The notes below the pieces were generated by a model that did no database searches, was not told the DNA's origin, and was given only the letters and a program-made list of their open reading frames with translations. This document shows positions 5,094 to 5,240 of a stretch of 5,240 nt of DNA, piece by piece (the first letter of the stretch is position 1; every line of letters begins with the position of its first letter). The stretch is taken from positions 1 through 5,240 of the forward strand of contig JALSIO010000135.1 of NCBI GenBank assembly GCA_026989995.1. Reading direction: 5' to 3'. The DNA comes from Myxococcales bacterium. Lineage in GTDB: Bacteria > Myxococcota_A > UBA9160 > JALSIO01. The translations under genes were made by a program, and so were the position numbers.

Positions 5094-5240
5094 TCAGCGC
5101 AGGACGCCCGCCTCCTCGAGCTCGCGGATGCGCTCCTCGGACATGCCGAGCAGGTCCCGCAGCACGTGGCCGGTGTGCTCGCCGAGGTTGGGGCCGGGGC
5201 GGTCGTAGCGGGGCGGGGCCCCGGAGATGCGGAATCCGGA
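5094..5240 (-). CDS. CaiB/BaiF (type III) CoA-transferase, C-terminal 48 residues only
   Basis: Minus-strand translation from the right edge gives 48 residues ending at TGA (5096-5094). The sequence matches the very conserved C-terminus of the CoA_transf_3 family: a small-domain segment FRISGAPPRYDRPGPNLGEH, then a hydrophobic and acidic stretch, then LLGMSEERIRELEEAGVL. The G-E-H-T motif and the closing pattern L-G-x-S-x-E-x-I-x-x-L-x-x-x-G-V are diagnostic. Family members move CoA between organic acids, or act as racemases (the AMACR branch), in cytosolic acid and steroid-side-chain metabolism. The catalytic Asp lies in the N-terminal part, outside the window, so the substrate and subfamily cannot be judged. 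The gene converges on the SDR across an 81-bp gap. Confidence 0.92.
   Translation of the reverse strand, partial: SGFRISGAPPRYDRPGPNLGEHTGHVLRDLLGMSEERIRELEEAGVLR

Noticed and set aside
1..5240. CRISPR array, tRNA, rRNA, insertion-sequence ends
   Set aside because: I looked on both strands and saw no regularly spaced repeats, no tRNA-like cloverleaf with CCA-end context, no transposase motifs and no terminal inverted repeats.

Overview
The window is 5.2 kb of very GC-rich bacterial DNA with almost exclusively G/C third codon positions. It holds five protein genes in two divergent pairs plus one convergent partial gene. An amidohydrolase, an SDR oxidoreductase and a CaiB/BaiF CoA-transferase together are common in GC-rich Pseudomonadota, Myxococcota, Binatota and Actinomycetota. 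The sequence does not settle which phylum this is, and there is no rRNA, tRNA or marker gene to help.

Left half (1-2651): a membrane-protein pair transcribed divergently from a gene-free gap of about 350 bp. On the minus strand, cut by the left edge, is a divergent member of the Lgt (prolipoprotein diacylglyceryl transferase) family. It starts at a GTG with a near-perfect Shine-Dalgarno sequence. On the plus strand is a 589-residue polytopic protein. Its N-terminal third is a CPBP (CAAX protease/bacteriocin-processing) intramembrane metalloprotease with all three metal motifs. Its C-terminal two thirds are an unrecognised multi-helix membrane domain with His-rich helices. Both genes point to envelope or lipid-anchored protein processing, but a shared role is inference.

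Right half (2612-5240): an Amidohydrolase_2-type hydrolase (minus) and a short-chain dehydrogenase (plus) diverge from a 415-bp control region. The SDR converges on the C-terminus of a CaiB/BaiF type III CoA-transferase entering from the right edge. This is a typical catabolic, acyl-CoA-flavoured neighbourhood; no substrate can be named.

The control region at 3755-4169 is the most structured non-coding stretch. It has an AT-rich island with a sigma70-like promoter for the amidohydrolase, a pair of TGTCAT direct repeats overlapping its -10, a short palindrome, and a perfect 18-bp palindrome just upstream of the amidohydrolase ribosome site. A 21-nt sequence is shared exactly between this region and the other divergent intergenic region (copies at 618-638 and 3962-3982). 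No CRISPR, insertion sequence or clearly new defence or biosynthetic system is visible. The best candidates for something undescribed are the CPBP fusion protein and its Lgt-like neighbour.
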